Source: Lachnoclostridium sp. UBA5725 (GTDB lineage Bacteria; Bacillota; Clostridia; Lachnospirales; Lachnospiraceae). Taken from it: a stretch of DNA of 64,000 nt. Both the position numbers and the translations under genes were made by a program. A model generated the notes under the pieces. The model did not search any database, had not been told where the DNA came from, and saw only the letters and a program-made list of their open reading frames with translations. The DNA lies in assembly GCA_002419585.1 (NCBI GenBank), contig DIGJ01000003.1, positions 1-64,000 on the forward strand, given 5' to 3'. Shown piece by piece: positions 31,537 through 40,972 of the stretch; within the stretch, counting starts at the first letter, position 1; each line of letters opens with the position of its first letter.

Positions 31537-33594
31537 TTAATCTAAGGTGTATTTATTCACTAAATCATTTAATTCGCCAACAATGGCGTCCATTTTTTTA
31601 ATTTGTTTCGAAACACCTTCGAGCTCTTCCGCCTGACGGATTGTAGACTCAGATACTTCTTTTGAGGACGCTGCTGATTCTTCTGAAATAGCAGATATAT
31701 TTTCTACTAAGTTCAACAATGCATTTTTTGCATGCGATACATATTCTATGCTTTCTGTAATGACATGTGAATTTTTTCCTACCTGTTTGGTTGAATCATT
31801 CATTTTTTCGAACATTTCTTTTGTAGTCACCAAAGCATCATTTGTTTCAGCAATCGCTGATTTTGTAATTCCCATTTTTTGATTGGTAGATTCTACAATC
31901 GTAATAATCTCTTGAATGATTTGTGCAATTCCCTGGGTTTCTCGTGTCGATGATTCTGCCAACTTACGAACTTCGTCTGCAACAACTGCAAATCCTTTTC
32001 CCTGTTCACCAGCTCTTGCTGCCTCAATGGACGCATTGAGTGCAAGCAAGTTTGTCTGCGTTGCAATTCCTCCAATGGTATCTACAATCAAACTGATCGA
32101 CTTGGATTTTTCCTGTAATGCTTCAATTTTATTTTCTACTTCATTCAGTGCATTTATGCTCTCTTTGAAATGACCATCCAAATTACCTAGTGTACCCATA
32201 CCTTCTTTGTTCATCTGCTCCATCACTTCAATGTTATCATTCACGCTTTCAATACTGGATATCATACTATCCAAGTGAGTTGACAGTTCACTGGTGTTTT
32301 CATAGACCTGACTATTTTCTTGTGCCAAGTCATAGGTGCCTTGTGAAATTTCCTCCGTTGCATTCGAAATTTCATTACTAGAGTGTGTTACCGCTTCCAA
32401 AGAATTTCGGATATTGGAGGAAGAATCCTTAATGGTGTTTGATGTTTGTTTTACATTGGTAAGCATGCCTTTCAAATCCAATGCCATACCATTAAATGCT
32501 TTGATTAATGTGCCAATCTCTCCACCTTGTTTTCCTTCCACTGATACATTCAAATCACCATCCGCAATTTTCTTTGCAACCTTAGCCATATTTACAATTG
32601 GCTTCATGATTTGATTAATTAACAGTATCATGACTAACCCCATAGCGACTAATATGAGAAGGCTTACCCCAATTCCTACATTTAGACTTGTTTTTAAATC
32701 ATGGGTTAAATCAGCTGTTTTTTTAGAAAGTACATTTACATTTTCAAAATACGGTGCTTTTTCAACGGTCAGTTTCAGCACATAGGTTACACCATCGCCT
32801 CGACTTACTGGATAGTAAATAGAGCTTGTTGTATCCTCTTGCATTATGATTTCTTTGCCACTCGCAAAGACTTCGCCAAACTTACCATCATCCGTTGCAC
32901 TGCCCTCTGTATAATTTGCTGCATTGGCATCTTCTCCAACCTTTATAAGAACCGTGTTATCACTGTCTACGACTATCAAAGAAGAGAATCCTTTGGTTCC
33001 TTCTGTAAACTTACGGAGTGATTCTTTGATACTATCCGAATTAAGTCCTGCTTCCATACAGCCTTTTCCATCTCTTCTTGGTACTGCTGTATATTTAAAA
33101 ATATTACCACTCTCAACTGAAATTTTTAGATTTGTTGGCAATACCAGATTTGGGTCGTTTAACAAATCTTTGTAACCTTCCCAAATATCATACAAATTTA
33201 CAGAAAGAGATGCCGGATCCGTAGCTAATATAAAATCACCTTTCGTATTTGTAATCTGCAAATCCGTCATCCCAGTTTTCTTTGTAATTGCTTTCAACTC
33301 CTCCGTGCTTAACTTTGGATTACGATCATAGGCTTCTTGTAAATGGTAGACAGCATTGAGCATCGTTGCATCAATCGAATCCTCGAGAGACGTCATATAC
33401 TCTGCGATTCCTTTTGATAAATCAACCAAGGTATATTGGATATCCTCGTTCGATTTTTGAGAAAAGGATGCTACCGTCTCATCCAACCCTTTTGTTACCT
33501 TATCCTGTTGTTCCATGTTCTGAAAAATCAGGCATCCAATCATAATCCCAATAGCAAATACGATGATTAATCCTAGCTTTTTCTTTACTGACAT
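31537..33594 (-). CDS. Methyl-accepting chemotaxis protein
   Basis: A transmembrane chemoreceptor of 685 residues: one N-terminal helix, a large extracellular sensor of dCache type (about 35-300), a second helix (about 310-332), HAMP (about 333-385), and a signalling domain with the hairpin tip EAARAGEQGKGFAVVADEVR. The frame starts at 33615, but GGGGG nine bases before ATG 33594 favours MSVKKKLGLI. No CheR-docking pentapeptide at the C-terminus. Ligand unknown. Confidence 0.92.
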   Translation of the reverse strand: MSVKKKLGLIIVFAIGIMIGCLIFQNMEQQDKVTKGLDETVASFSQKSNEDIQYTLVDLSKGIAEYMTSLEDSIDATMLNAVYHLQEAYDRNPKLSTEELKAITKKTGMTDLQITNTKGDFILATDPASLSVNLYDIWEGYKDLLNDPNLVLPTNLKISVESGNIFKYTAVPRRDGKGCMEAGLNSDSIKESLRKFTEGTKGFSSLIVVDSDNTVLIKVGEDANAANYTEGSATDDGKFGEVFASGKEIIMQEDTTSSIYYPVSRGDGVTYVLKLTVEKAPYFENVNVLSKKTADLTHDLKTSLNVGIGVSLLILVAMGLVMILLINQIMKPIVNMAKVAKKIADGDLNVSVEGKQGGEIGTLIKAFNGMALDLKGMLTNVKQTSNTIKDSSSNIRNSLEAVTHSSNEISNATEEISQGTYDLAQENSQVYENTSELSTHLDSMISSIESVNDNIEVMEQMNKEGMGTLGNLDGHFKESINALNEVENKIEALQEKSKSISLIVDTIGGIATQTNLLALNASIEAARAGEQGKGFAVVADEVRKLAESSTRETQGIAQIIQEIITIVESTNQKMGITKSAIAETNDALVTTKEMFEKMNDSTKQVGKNSHVITESIEYVSHAKNALLNLVENISAISEESAASSKEVSESTIRQAEELEGVSKQIKKMDAIVGELNDLVNKYTLD

Positions 33595-33756
33595 AAGATT
33601 TATCCCCCTTAACATATGTACAAAAATATTTTTTGTTGCTAATAAATAATTTTATCACTCTTTACTTATATTTACAATAGAATTTTCTTCCAAAGTTACA
33701 TTTATTTCCATATTAATACAAATTAAGTCTATGTTTTACCCCAGTAAACTTTATCC

Positions 33757-33864
33757 CAATTTGCATGCAAGGGCACAAATAGCCTGTGCTCTAACCGAAT
33801 TTATACGATTTGTAATCGTATTGAGGTTAGAGCACAGGCTATTTGTTCCCTTGCATGCAAATTG
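33757..33864. repeat. 108-bp near-perfect palindrome
   Basis: Two 40-base arms (33757-33796 and 33825-33864) match with one mismatch; the 28-base loop holds an inner 8-bp hairpin (ATACGATT / AATCGTAT). It lacks a T run and is too long for an ordinary terminator. It lies between gltD and the chemoreceptor gene. A mobile palindromic unit or MITE-like remnant is possible. Confidence 0.8.
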
Positions 33865-33906
33865 AACACAACCCTTACTTTTTCAGCATTGTCTTATTTT
33901 TCGCAA

Positions 33907-35394
33907 TTATTGAAGATTCGTATACCCCATTAAGAGTGCATCCACTTCTTTTGCAACTTCACGACCTTCTTTGATTGCCCAGACAACCAAAGACTGCCCA
34001 CGGCGCATATCACCAGCAACAAATATTTTATCCGCGTTCGTTGCATAGCTACCATCTTTTGTTTTTACATTGGTTCGTTCATTGAGTTCCACATCAAACG
34101 CCTTTGCCACGTAATCTTGCGCTCCTAAGAAACCTGCCGCAATGAATACAAAATCTGCATCAATGGCAAATTCACTACCAGCAACTTCGCACATATTCAT
34201 ACGCCCTGTCGCTTCCTCTTTCTTTGCTTCCAGTTTCACGCAAACAACTTTGTTTAACGTTCCATCTTTATCTTTCACAAATTCTTTGATAGTCGTCTGG
34301 TAAGTTCTTGGATCTTCACCAAATATTGCGATGGCTTCTTCCTGGCCATAATCCGTCTTTAAAACCTTTGGCCACTCTGGCCATGGATTTGTGGCAAGTC
34401 TGCTCTCTGGAGCTTTTGGCATCATCTCGATTTGAACAACTGATTTTGCGCCTTGTCGAATCGCGGTTCCTACACAGTCATTTCCAGTATCTCCACCACC
34501 AACGATAACCACATTCTTACCCTTTGCATTAATGAAATTTCCATCTTTTAGATTGGAATCCATTAAGCTCTTAGTGGTAGCTTTTAGATAATCCACTGCA
34601 AAGTAGATGCCTTTTGCATCTCTTCCTGGGGCATTAATATCTCTTGGGTTGGAAGAACCACAAGCTAAGATAACGGAATCAAATTCGTTTAATATTTTAT
34701 CTACCTTTTTATCTTTTCCTACATCAATACTCGTGATAAAAGTAACGCCTTCTTTTTCCATCATTTTTACGCGACGCTCAATGACTGTCTTTTCGAGCTT
34801 CATGTTAGGAATTCCATACATTAAGAGCCCTCCGATACGATCAGAGCGTTCAAATACCGTCACAAGATGCCCTCTTTTGTTAAGCTGATCCGCTGCCGCA
34901 AGTCCAGAAGGTCCAGAGCCGATAATTGCAACTTTTTTTCCGGTTCTCACTTTCGGTGGAGTCGCCACAAAATGACCTTTCTTAAATCCTTCTTCAATGA
35001 CTGCATATTCATTTTCTTTTATGGTAACTGGTTGACCATTTAAGCCACAGGTGCAAGCAGCCTCACACGGTGCAGGGCATACTCTTGCTGTAAACTCTGG
35101 AAAATTATTTGTTTTAAGCAAACGATACAACGCCTGTTCCATACTATCTTGGAATACCAAATCGTTCCATTCTGGTATTAAGTTATTTAAAGGACAACCG
35201 GAGGTCATGCCTCCAATCATCATACCAGACTGACAGAAAGGGACTCCACAATCCATGCATCTTGCACCTTGGCATCTACGTTCCTCTTTTGAAAGAGGGG
35301 TGTGAAATTCATTGTAATGTTTGATACGTTCCTCTGGTTTTGAGGCCTTGGTATCCATTCTTTCATATTCTAAAAATCCTGTCGCTTTTCCCAT
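33907..35394 (-). CDS. gltD: Glutamate synthase small subunit
   Basis: A 495-residue NADPH-dependent subunit that feeds electrons to GltB. N-terminal [4Fe-4S]-binding cysteines ([29 protein letters not shown]) precede an FAD domain ([18 protein letters not shown]) and an NADPH domain ([13 protein letters not shown]). It follows gltB by 18 bases. Full length, no anomalies. Confidence 0.96.
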   Translation of the reverse strand: MGKATGFLEYERMDTKASKPEERIKHYNEFHTPLSKEERRCQGARCMDCGVPFCQSGMMIGGMTSGCPLNNLIPEWNDLVFQDSMEQALYRLLKTNNFPEFTARVCPAPCEAACTCGLNGQPVTIKENEYAVIEEGFKKGHFVATPPKVRTGKKVAIIGSGPSGLAAADQLNKRGHLVTVFERSDRIGGLLMYGIPNMKLEKTVIERRVKMMEKEGVTFITSIDVGKDKKVDKILNEFDSVILACGSSNPRDINAPGRDAKGIYFAVDYLKATTKSLMDSNLKDGNFINAKGKNVVIVGGGDTGNDCVGTAIRQGAKSVVQIEMMPKAPESRLATNPWPEWPKVLKTDYGQEEAIAIFGEDPRTYQTTIKEFVKDKDGTLNKVVCVKLEAKKEEATGRMNMCEVAGSEFAIDADFVFIAAGFLGAQDYVAKAFDVELNERTNVKTKDGSYATNADKIFVAGDMRRGQSLVVWAIKEGREVAKEVDALLMGYTNLQ

Positions 35395-35412
35395 GTCTTT
35401 TACATCCCCTTT

Positions 35413-38400
35413 CTATTTATTTTTATTCATATTAAATGCTTCGATTTGTGCCTGTTCTCTGCTTAAACCGCGTTCTTCCATCATCTGTGTAATTGCCTGA
35501 AGCATGCGACTGTAATCATGTGGAATGATTTTCTTAAAGTTTGGAAGGTAGTCTGCAAAGTTATCTAAAATTTTCTTACCTTTTTCCGAATTTGTACAAC
35601 GAACATGTTCTTCTATCATCTCTTTTAACTCTATGATATCGTATTTTTCTGTCAAACTGGTAAAGGATACTAATTCTTTGTTTAGTTTCAGGTACAAATC
35701 ACGGTTTTCGTCTAATACATAAACAACTCCACCACTCATACCAGCTGCAAAATTCTTTCCAGTTTCGCCTAGTACCACAACACGTCCTCCGGTCATGTAT
35801 TCACAACCATGATCGCCAACACCCTCTACTACTGCGCTTGCTCCAGAGTTACGAACGCAGAAACGTTCCCCTGCTACTCCATTGACAAAGACTCTACCAC
35901 TGGTTGCACCATATAACGCGACATTTCCTATAATAATATTTTCATCCGCTTTGAACTTCGTTCCTTTCGGTGGATATACAATTATCTTACCACCGGATAA
36001 TCCTTTTCCTAAATAATCGTTACAATCTCCGGATAATTCCAGTGTCAGACCTTTTGGAATAAAAGCACCAAAACTTTGACCACCACTACCATTACAGTGT
36101 ATTACATAGGTATCTTCTTCTAGCGTATTACCATGAAGTTTGGTAATTTCAGATCCTAGAATGGTTCCTAAAGAACGCTGTACATTGTTAATATTAATAT
36201 CGACGGACTTCTTTGTTCCATTTGCAAGGTGATTTTTAAGCTTCTTTAAAAGTACGCTCTCATCCACTGTCTTTTCTAACTCAAAGTCATATTTTTGATC
36301 TTGATTAAATTTATTATCACTGTCATTTAGATAAGAATTATCTAAAATTGCAGACATATCAATATTGTTAAACGTTGTAGCATCATCTCTTAATTTTAAG
36401 AAATCGGTACGTCCAATCAAATCGGATACAAAACGAACCCCTAATTTTGCCATGTATTCTCTTAACTCTTGCGCGATAAATCGCATAAAGTTTTCAACAT
36501 ATTCTGGCTTTCCTTTGAAGTTCTTACGCAGTTCTGGATTCTGAGTTGCTACACCAACTGGACAAGTATCTAAATTACAAACTCGCATCATAACACAACC
36601 CATACTAACAAGTGGAGCCGTTGCAAATCCGTATTCTTCTGCACCTAATAATGCAGCTACTAATACATCACGACCAGACATCAGCTTTCCATCGGTTTCA
36701 ATAACAACTTTGGAACGAAGTCCATTCATCATTAATGTTTGCTGTGTTTCTGCAAGTCCTAGTTCCCAAGGAAGTCCTGCATTGTAAATAGAGCTTCTTG
36801 GCGCTGCTCCGGTACCACCGTCATAACCAGAAATGAGGATTACCTCTGCTCCAGCTTTTGCAACACCAGCTGCAATCGTACCAACTCCAGCTTCGGATAC
36901 CAACTTAACCGAGATTCTCGATTCTTTATTGGAATTTTTCAAATCATAGATTAACTGCGCCAAATCCTCAATGGAATAAATATCATGATGAGGTGGTGGT
37001 GAAATCAGGCTTACTCCAGGTGTGGAATGTCTGGTTTTCGCTACCCATGGGTATACTTTTCCACCAGGAAGGTGTCCACCTTCTCCTGGTTTTGCTCCCT
37101 GCGCCATTTTAATCTGAATTTCTTTTGCACTTACCAGATATTCGCTTGTTACACCAAATCGACCAGAGGCTACCTGCTTGATTGCAGAACAACGATTGAT
37201 ACCATCTTTTCCAATCGTTAGTCGGTCGGTACTTTCTCCACCCTCACCACTGTTTGATTTACCTTTTAGACGGTTCATTGCAATTGCCATTGTCTCATGT
37301 GCTTCTTGAGAAATCGAACCATAAGACATTGCGCCTGTTTTAAATCTAGTAACGATAGACTCTACACTTTCCACTTCTTCGATTGGGATTGGTTTCTTTG
37401 CCCAATTGAACTCTAAAAGTCCTCGTAGATTGGTATGTTCTTCCTCTTTATTGATGCAATCCGTATACGCTTTAAAGGTATCATAATTACCTTCTCTGGT
37501 TGCTTTTTGTAATAAGTAAATCGTCTGAGGATTATATAAGTGTTCTTCTTTATTGCTTCTTAATTTGTGACTACCAATGCTATCCAGTGTAAGGTCCACA
37601 TCAAGTCCAAGTGGATCAAACGCTTTACGGTGTAAATCATCGACTTGTTTTTGAATTTCTTTCAAGCCAATACCACCAATACGGCTTACGGTACCAGTAA
37701 AGTATTTGTCGATTACCGTTTTATGGATACCAATTGCTTCAAAAATCTTCGAACCTTGATAAGACTGAATGGTAGATATACCCATCTTGGAGGCAATCTT
37801 AACAATACCATGTAATATCGCATGATTATAATCTTCTACTGCTGCATAATAATCTTTATCCAGTGTTTCCTCTTCAATTAACTGACGAATGCTCTCCTGT
37901 GCTAAATAAGGATTGATCGCACATGCACCATAACCTAAAAGTGTTGCAAAATGATGAACCTCTCTTGGCTCTGCACTTTCTAAGATCATCGCTACACTGG
38001 TTCGTTTCTTTGTCGTTACCAAATGCTGCTGCATCGCTGAAACTGCAAGTAAGGATGGGATTGCAACGTGATTTTCATCCACACCACGGTCCGATAAAAT
38101 AAGAACATTACAACCTTCTTTATACGCACGATCGGCTTCTACAAACAATCGTTCAATTGCTTTTGCAAGCGATGTATTTTTGTAGTAGATAATCGGTAAA
38201 ACTTCTACTTTGAATCCATCCGCTTTCATGGTTTTTATCTTTAATAAATCCGTACTGCTAAGGATTGGATTATGAATCTTAATCACCGAGCAGTTTTCTG
38301 GTTTTTCTTCTAATAAATTCCCTTCTTCTCCAATATATACCGAAGTAGAAGTAACGATTTCTTCACGAATCGCATCAATCGGAGGATTGGTTACCTGCGC

Positions 38401-39966
38401 AAAAAGCTGCTTAAAGTAATTAAAGAGAGCCTGTGGTTTATCGGATAAAACTGGCAGTGGGGTATCAACACCCATCGCAGAAATTGGTTCCGCACCAGTC
38501 ATTGCCATTGGCAAAATAGAGGTCTTTAATTCTTCATAAGTATAACCAAATGCTTTTTGAAGTCTCGCACGTTCTTCGTCTGAATATTCCTCTACTTTCT
38601 TATTTGGAATACGAAGGTTTTTGAGTTTAATCAAGTTGCCATCCAACCATTCTCCATACGGCTGTCTCGTCGCATACTTCATCTTGATTTCGTCGTCTCC
38701 GACAACGATTCCTTTTACCGTATCAACTAAGAGCATTTTGCCCGGACGAAGTCTTTCTTTTTTCACGATCTTTTCGGCTGGAAATTCAAGAACGCCTACC
38801 TCAGAAGATAAGATCAACTGATCATCATCGGTAATATAGTATCTGGAAGGTCTTAGTCCATTTCGGTCTAGTACCGCTCCCATCATATCACCATCGGAGA
38901 ACAAAATAGAGGCAGGGCCATCCCAAGGCTCCATCATCGTTGCATAATATTGATAGAAGTCTTTCTTCTCACGACAGATTCCTTTGTCATTTTCCCAAGG
39001 TTCTGGAATTGTAATCATCACAGCAAGTGGAAGTTCCATTCCACTCATTACTAAGAATTCCAACGTATTATCAAGCATTGCGGAGTCAGAACCCTCTGTA
39101 TTTACAACAGGGAGTACTTTATGCAGTTCTCCTTGTAAATGCAGCGATTCCATCGTTTCTTCACGCGCAAGCATTTTATCTGCATTTCCTTGAATGGTAT
39201 TAATTTCTCCGTTATGAACAATAAAACGGTTCGGATGAGCTCTTTGCCAACTTGGATTTGTATTCGTACTAAAACGAGAATGTACAATTGCAATCGCGGA
39301 TTCATAACTAGCGTCTTGTAAATCATGGAAAAAGGACCGAAGCTGTCCAACTAAAAACATACCCTTGTATACAATGGTACGACTTGATAAGGACACCACA
39401 TAAGTATCATCATTTGATTGTTCAAAGATTCTTCTTGCAATGTATAATTTACGATCAAAATCTAAGCCCTTTTTCAATTCCTTTGGTTTTTTCACAAATC
39501 CTTGCATAATATAAGGCATACATTCAATGGCTTTTTGACCTAAGATTTCCTGACAGGTTGGTACTTTTCTCCAACCCAAAAATTCGAGACCTTCTTTTTC
39601 CACGATGATTTCAAACATTTTTTTTGCTTGATTTCTCTCAAATTCATCCTGTGGAAAAAAGAACATACCGATACCATATTCTCTGGCAGCGCCAATTGAG
39701 ATGCCTTCTTTTTTTGCTTCTCGTTCAAAGAACTTATGAGAGATCTGCAAAAGAATACCAACACCATCTCCTGTCTTTCCCTCTCCGTCTTTTCCAGCAC
39801 GGTGTTCTAAGTTTTCTACAATATGAAGAGCTCCCTCCACGGTATCATGCGTCTGTTTTCCTTTAATATTTACAATCGCACCAATTCCACAGTTATCATG
39901 TTCAAACGATGGATGATATAAACCGCTTACTTGTCTTTTTGTTTCTTCGAGATTTTTTTTCATCAT
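35413..39966 (-). CDS. gltB: Glutamate synthase large subunit
   Basis: A 1517-residue enzyme making two glutamates from glutamine and 2-oxoglutarate. The N-terminal glutamine amidotransferase begins after a short propeptide at Cys26 (DNCGIGAIVN). The central and FMN/2-oxoglutarate domains and a 3Fe-4S motif (CVMMRVCNLDTCPVGVATQ) follow, then the beta-helix C-terminus. Ammonia assimilation. ATG 39966 is preceded by AAGGAG. The long upstream leader suggests transcriptional control. Confidence 0.97.
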   Translation of the reverse strand: MMKKNLEETKRQVSGLYHPSFEHDNCGIGAIVNIKGKQTHDTVEGALHIVENLEHRAGKDGEGKTGDGVGILLQISHKFFEREAKKEGISIGAAREYGIGMFFFPQDEFERNQAKKMFEIIVEKEGLEFLGWRKVPTCQEILGQKAIECMPYIMQGFVKKPKELKKGLDFDRKLYIARRIFEQSNDDTYVVSLSSRTIVYKGMFLVGQLRSFFHDLQDASYESAIAIVHSRFSTNTNPSWQRAHPNRFIVHNGEINTIQGNADKMLAREETMESLHLQGELHKVLPVVNTEGSDSAMLDNTLEFLVMSGMELPLAVMITIPEPWENDKGICREKKDFYQYYATMMEPWDGPASILFSDGDMMGAVLDRNGLRPSRYYITDDDQLILSSEVGVLEFPAEKIVKKERLRPGKMLLVDTVKGIVVGDDEIKMKYATRQPYGEWLDGNLIKLKNLRIPNKKVEEYSDEERARLQKAFGYTYEELKTSILPMAMTGAEPISAMGVDTPLPVLSDKPQALFNYFKQLFAQVTNPPIDAIREEIVTSTSVYIGEEGNLLEEKPENCSVIKIHNPILSSTDLLKIKTMKADGFKVEVLPIIYYKNTSLAKAIERLFVEADRAYKEGCNVLILSDRGVDENHVAIPSLLAVSAMQQHLVTTKKRTSVAMILESAEPREVHHFATLLGYGACAINPYLAQESIRQLIEEETLDKDYYAAVEDYNHAILHGIVKIASKMGISTIQSYQGSKIFEAIGIHKTVIDKYFTGTVSRIGGIGLKEIQKQVDDLHRKAFDPLGLDVDLTLDSIGSHKLRSNKEEHLYNPQTIYLLQKATREGNYDTFKAYTDCINKEEEHTNLRGLLEFNWAKKPIPIEEVESVESIVTRFKTGAMSYGSISQEAHETMAIAMNRLKGKSNSGEGGESTDRLTIGKDGINRCSAIKQVASGRFGVTSEYLVSAKEIQIKMAQGAKPGEGGHLPGGKVYPWVAKTRHSTPGVSLISPPPHHDIYSIEDLAQLIYDLKNSNKESRISVKLVSEAGVGTIAAGVAKAGAEVILISGYDGGTGAAPRSSIYNAGLPWELGLAETQQTLMMNGLRSKVVIETDGKLMSGRDVLVAALLGAEEYGFATAPLVSMGCVMMRVCNLDTCPVGVATQNPELRKNFKGKPEYVENFMRFIAQELREYMAKLGVRFVSDLIGRTDFLKLRDDATTFNNIDMSAILDNSYLNDSDNKFNQDQKYDFELEKTVDESVLLKKLKNHLANGTKKSVDININNVQRSLGTILGSEITKLHGNTLEEDTYVIHCNGSGGQSFGAFIPKGLTLELSGDCNDYLGKGLSGGKIIVYPPKGTKFKADENIIIGNVALYGATSGRVFVNGVAGERFCVRNSGASAVVEGVGDHGCEYMTGGRVVVLGETGKNFAAGMSGGVVYVLDENRDLYLKLNKELVSFTSLTEKYDIIELKEMIEEHVRCTNSEKGKKILDNFADYLPNFKKIIPHDYSRMLQAITQMMEERGLSREQAQIEAFNMNKNK

Positions 39967-40088
39967 GGAAATAGTTCTCCTTTCTATTCTATCTTTTCAG
40001 ATTTATCTACTCTTTGTCTGCTCCCTCTATTATACTCGCAAATCATCGATTTAGGGAGTGTGAATTTTTTCCTTCACATGATTTAAAA

Positions 40089-40155
40089 TACGCAAAGCCC
40101 GTTAATTTTTTTTAGGATACGTCGTTAGGGATTTACATGAGAAGGGCTTTGCGTA
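40089..40155 (-). promoter_or_regulatory. Second hairpin in gltB leader
   Basis: TACGCAAAGCCC (40089-40100) and GGGCTTTGCGTA (40144-40155) form a 12-bp perfect stem around a 43-base loop. It lies between the promoter-terminator unit and a second TATAAT (40029-40034) that lacks a good -35 box. Confidence 0.5.
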
Positions 40156-40157
40156 AT

Positions 40158-40202
40158 ACAAAAAAGGCGCTCTTATGGAATCTAATCCTTAAGAACACCT
40201 TT
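40158..40202 (-). terminator. Terminator/attenuator in gltB leader
   Basis: On the minus strand a 13-bp stem with two G-U type pairs (40190-40202 with 40163-40175) is followed by TTTTTT. It starts within about ten bases of the predicted transcript start, so it would give a short RNA of about 50 bases or act as an attenuator. Confidence 0.65.
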
Positions 40203-40215
40203 GTTCGTATTGCCC

Positions 40216-40244
40216 ATTATACAATAGCTAATATAGAAAAGCAA
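40216..40244 (-). promoter_or_regulatory. Upstream promoter of gltB leader / small RNA
   Basis: Minus strand TTGCTT (40239-40244), 17 bases, TATAAT (40216-40221). It points towards gltB, 250 bases away, with a terminator in between. Confidence 0.65.
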
Positions 40245-40283
40245 GCACTTTTTGAGTTTAACGTGTTAATAGGAAAAATTTCC

Positions 40284-40311
40284 TTGCAATCTTTTAATTT
40301 GAGATTATAAT
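40284..40311 (+). promoter_or_regulatory. Promoter of GNAT gene
   Basis: TTGCAA (40284-40289), 16 bases, TATAAT (40306-40311). It reads to the acetyltransferase through an 80-base leader that ends in the block GCAGCACAGAAATGAGG, shared with repeat copies A and B. Confidence 0.6.
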
Positions 40312-40396
40312 ATTTTTAGGAGTTCGCCTAAATTGAGTATATATGCATAGTCTCGCAAGCGAGACATTTAAATGCAGCACAGAAATGAGGTTAAAC

Positions 40397-40972
40397 ATGA
40401 CAAAAACAATTATTCGACTTGCAACTTTGGAGGATGCAGAAAGAATCTTGGAAATCTATAATCCTTATATTGAAAACACTTGTATCACCTTCGAATATGA
40501 TAAACTCACACTGGAGGAATTCAAAGAGCGCATGATTACAATTTCAAAAAAGTTTCCTTGGATTGTTTGCGAATTAAATGGATTGATTATCGGCTATGCT
40601 TATGCTTCCTCCACCCATCCACGTGCTGCATATTCCTGGGACTGTGATTCTTCTATTTATATTGATCAGGCATATCACGGCAATGGAATCGGAAGTATTC
40701 TTTATAAAACCCTGTTTCTTCTTATGAAAGAGATGGGTTATTATAATGTTTATGCACTGGTTACTAGTCCAAATCCAATCAGTCTTGCTTTTCATAAGAA
40801 TTTAGGTTTTGAAGTAGAGGGCCATCACGAAAATATCGGTTACAAATTTGGTAAATGGCTTGGCGTAACACGCCTTGTAAAACGAATTGGTGATTTTTCC
40901 AAAGTCCCACAACCAGTGAAACCCATAAATGAAATAGATGCCACTTCTATATTAAGTACCTATATTGATTAG
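40397..40972 (+). CDS. GNAT N-acetyltransferase (phosphinothricin/methionine sulfoximine type)
   Basis: A 191-residue acetyltransferase of the Pat/Bar subgroup (IRLATLEDAERILEIYNPYI; acetyl-CoA loop YHGNGIGSILY; NPISLAFHKNLGFEVEG). It probably acetylates toxic amino-acid analogues or methionine derivatives. A longer frame begins at 40343; GAGG seven bases upstream supports ATG 40397. Its stop overlaps the stop of the convergent ABC gene. Confidence 0.88.
   Translation: MTKTIIRLATLEDAERILEIYNPYIENTCITFEYDKLTLEEFKERMITISKKFPWIVCELNGLIIGYAYASSTHPRAAYSWDCDSSIYIDQAYHGNGIGSILYKTLFLLMKEMGYYNVYALVTSPNPISLAFHKNLGFEVEGHHENIGYKFGKWLGVTRLVKRIGDFSKVPQPVKPINEIDATSILSTYID

Noticed and set aside
37027..37221. 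Frames opposite gltB
   Set aside because: Antisense shadows of a well-conserved essential gene.
40089..40202. Known glutamine or T-box riboswitch before gltB
   Set aside because: None of the conserved motifs (for example GGTGGTACCGCG) is present, so I report only an unclassified leader.
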